Part shown: positions 62,309-64,000 of the stretch, piece by piece
Numbering within the stretch: position 1 is the first letter of the stretch
How the letters are laid out: every line of letters begins with the position of its first letter
Virus record (IMG/VR): IMGVR_UViG_3300034060_001466
Coordinates: 1-64,000 of that record
DNA: 64,000 nt
Origin: a virus
Strand: one strand, 5' to 3'
Program-made: the position numbers and the translations under genes
The notes under the pieces: generated by a model
What the model was told of the DNA's origin: nothing
The model's database searches: none
Seen by the model: the letters and a program-made list of their open reading frames with translations, nothing else

Positions 62309-63100
62309 ATGAAGCCTTTGAACCCGAAGCTTGTCCTAGACCCTATGTGGCTATGCCAAGCGAATTTTGTCGATCTGGAATACTACACGTACATTCTAAT
62401 GGACGCAAAACAAAAGTATCTCAATCAGCTTGAGACTGATTTCTCTAACTTTTACGAAATTGCATTTCACTACCTAAATATCAATACTATTATAGCTGAT
62501 AAGAAGGTCTACGATTCACATTTAAACGCAGTTAGGGCACATCAAAACTTAATGGTTATAGTATCTCAATTGGCCCAATCGAATGACTCTAATGGTAAGG
62601 AAATCGTTCGAATGGCGTCAGCTATTCTATCTGAGGTAATGACGGTTTACTTAAGAAAACAGATTCCTGTATTGGAGCACCTAAACTTTCATTTGACTAA
62701 TACTGCTCTACATAAACAGGCTGTGATCTATATTGTATGTAAATCAGAAAAGCTTGACCGGTACGAGATTTTTAAACTAAATACTAAAAGCAATAGACCG
62801 TTAGGCTACTCAATTAGCCGAAAGGCTGTATTGCATCTTCCGGGATTAAAGAATAATGAGTTCAAGGATAGGCTTCTGGTTGAGATGCCGACTCTCACTG
62901 ATTTTCAACCGGATAAAAACGTTATTGTTGTATCTGGCACGGACCAAGTTGTAATATCGGATGGAATTTGTCTGACTAAGGACATTATTTTACTAAATAA
63001 GATAATGAACCTTAGCCATGGATTTGATGCTAATGTATTACTGGACTATGAACGTATGCTTGATAAAAAGAAAGCTATTCCGTTTAAGCTTAAGGTTTAA
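62309..63100 (+). CDS. protein of unknown function
   Basis: A 263-residue protein, helical in the N-terminal half (FVDLEYYTYILMDAKQKYLNQLETDF, NLMVIVSQLAQSNDSNG) and mixed alpha/beta afterwards (AVIYIVCKSEKLDRYEIFKLNT, NVIVVSGTDQVVISDGICLTKDIILLNKIM). No family is recognised. It is convergent with the right-hand fibre gene; the two stop codons overlap at 63097-63100. Its strand, alone among minus-strand neighbours, and its own late-type promoter suggest a separately controlled gene. Confidence 0.55.
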   Translation: MKPLNPKLVLDPMWLCQANFVDLEYYTYILMDAKQKYLNQLETDFSNFYEIAFHYLNINTIIADKKVYDSHLNAVRAHQNLMVIVSQLAQSNDSNGKEIVRMASAILSEVMTVYLRKQIPVLEHLNFHLTNTALHKQAVIYIVCKSEKLDRYEIFKLNTKSNRPLGYSISRKAVLHLPGLKNNEFKDRLLVEMPTLTDFQPDKNVIVVSGTDQVVISDGICLTKDIILLNKIMNLSHGFDANVLLDYERMLDKKKAIPFKLKV

Positions 63101-64000
63101 GCGGTCGCGTCATACGATCCAGAGATTCGAATAGTTACGTTACCTCCATATTCTCCGTTTGAGGTGTTTAGCGGAGCGCGAGCAGCTCGGTTAAATAGCG
63201 AAAATTGGCTTAGTCGATTAGTAACAGTTGAGCCTTCATTTGCTGGAAAAGCGTGTTGTGACTGCAGATAAATCCATCCTCTCGCGGCATCACCATTAGA
63301 AATAAGGCTTCCTAAATAATTAGAGTATGTTTGTATATACGAGATTCCAGTATAGTCAGGCTGAGGATCCGGTAAAGTAGTTATATCAGTAACGGTCACT
63401 TGTGCATTTAGATGACCGTGTGCACTTGCTGAAAATGGTAATGAAAGCCCTAACCCAGTGTATGTATAGTAGCCTGAACCTGATGTCATGTCGTCAGCTG
63501 GCCAAGAGTTGAGGTCTAGTGTATAAATTGAATTAAAATGAACGCGTCTACCTATTTTAGTGTATGTGAATGACTGAGACAGCTGAAAGCCTGAAAATGA
63601 GTTAGCCGTCGCGTATGAATGATAATTGGTTGGAAGTATGAGTTTACCACCACTAAGAGTTTCATATCGTCCTAAGAATAGAGCATTAGTAACGGTACCC
63701 TCCTCGTAATCATCTAGCGTATTTGCATCCGCTGATGGAATTTGTGTAGCTGGAAAAGGGATTCCTTGATTAAGACGATCACCTTTGATCTTAATTGCAT
63801 TATTAAGACGTAGCTCTTTAGTGGCGTCTACTGTTAATATTGCTAAGTCTGTAACCGGCGCCGCAATCGTAAATGAGTTGCCGCTAGTAGGAACGCCAGT
63901 TATTCCAGTACCTCCGTATGTAGTAACTGCGCCGGTTGAGCTAATGACTTGAATGGGGTTTCTAAACTCAAATACTGAACTGGTACTCCCTATTTTAAAG
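63097..64000 (-). CDS. fibre/tail protein, partial (N-terminus beyond window)
   Basis: The minus-strand frame ending at the TAA (63099-63097) is open to the window edge, at least 301 residues. An ATG at 63489 is internal, not the start. The readable part includes KELRLNNAIKIKGDRLNQG, EGTVTNALFLGRYETLSGGKL and YTKIGRVHFNSIYTLDLN, a repeating beta pattern seen in tail-fibre tips and spike proteins. The C-terminus ends in beta-strands (VTIRISGSYDATA). It is convergent with the 62309 gene. Confidence 0.6.
   Translation of the reverse strand, partial: FKIGSTSSVFEFRNPIQVISSTGAVTTYGGTGITGVPTSGNSFTIAAPVTDLAILTVDATKELRLNNAIKIKGDRLNQGIPFPATQIPSADANTLDDYEEGTVTNALFLGRYETLSGGKLILPTNYHSYATANSFSGFQLSQSFTYTKIGRRVHFNSIYTLDLNSWPADDMTSGSGYYTYTGLGLSLPFSASAHGHLNAQVTVTDITTLPDPQPDYTGISYIQTYSNYLGSLISNGDAARGWIYLQSQHAFPANEGSTVTNRLSQFSLFNRAARAPLNTSNGEYGGNVTIRISGSYDATA

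Noticed and set aside
63097-63489. A 130-residue gene starting at the ATG 63489
   Set aside because: The same frame is open upstream to the window edge, so this ATG is internal to a longer gene.

Overview
This window looks like about 64 kb from the genome of a large contractile-tailed (T4-like, myovirus) bacteriophage. The evidence is an ATP-dependent DNA ligase, an SSB-like protein, a gp17-type large terminase, PhoH, a gp6-like baseplate wedge protein, a gp26-like baseplate protein, a tail-tube-like protein, LamG-type fibres, collagen-like fibres and a phage sigma factor. A Bacteroidota host is the best guess but is not proven. It rests on the DUF3127-type SSB, the A/T-rich leaders with almost no Shine-Dalgarno sequences, and the overall protein style. 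Most genes lie on the minus strand and are tightly packed, often with ATGA or TAATG overlaps. A few short plus-strand runs interrupt them.

Layout. 1-4 kb: DNA and nucleotide metabolism (DEDDh exonuclease cut by the window edge, DUF3127 SSB, guanylate kinase, DNA ligase, Nudix hydrolase). 4-8.3 kb: three proteins that may be packaged in or injected from the virion; one has a peptidoglycan-binding-like domain and one has long hydrophobic segments. 8.3-10.6 kb: a GT-B-like glycosyltransferase, an MBD4-like DNA glycosylase and an FkbM methyltransferase. 10.6-20.9 kb: virion proteins, the gp26-like protein and a group of small membrane proteins; one gene pair is joined through an A9 tract that could support a -1 frameshift. 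20.9-27.2 kb: sigma factor, PhoH, large terminase, probable small terminase and gp6-like wedge. 27.2-27.6 kb: a complete tmRNA with encoded CCA and its own terminator. 27.7-31.5 kb (plus strand): two paralogous LamG fibres flanking a 31-residue double-CxxC microprotein, then a tail gene. 31.5-56.3 kb: tail-tube-like protein, very large multidomain glycosyltransferase/methyltransferase proteins, a 2-oxoglutarate oxygenase, an 870-aa collagen-like fibre, a giant 3733-aa Gly-X-Y repeat protein and another glycosyltransferase. 56.3-64 kb: a Thr-tract fibre, an amidoligase-like protein, a large tail protein, an unknown plus-strand gene and a fibre gene cut by the right edge.

How the parts may work together. 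The sigma factor and a recurrent T4-late-like promoter motif (ATAAATAA, often followed by CTAAAAAG) form a plausible late-gene switch. The most unusual region is 32-56 kb. Fibres made of roughly a thousand Gly-Thr-Ser-type triplets and of Gly-Pro-containing collagen triplets are encoded beside a prolyl-hydroxylase-like oxygenase and enzymes related to Ser/Thr O-heptosyltransferases, GT4, GT8-like and FkbM enzymes. I interpret this as a candidate fibre-modification system (hydroxylation, glycosylation, methylation of glycans). That is inference from gene content and adjacency, not shown directly. The assignments come from reading motifs by eye; no database search was run.
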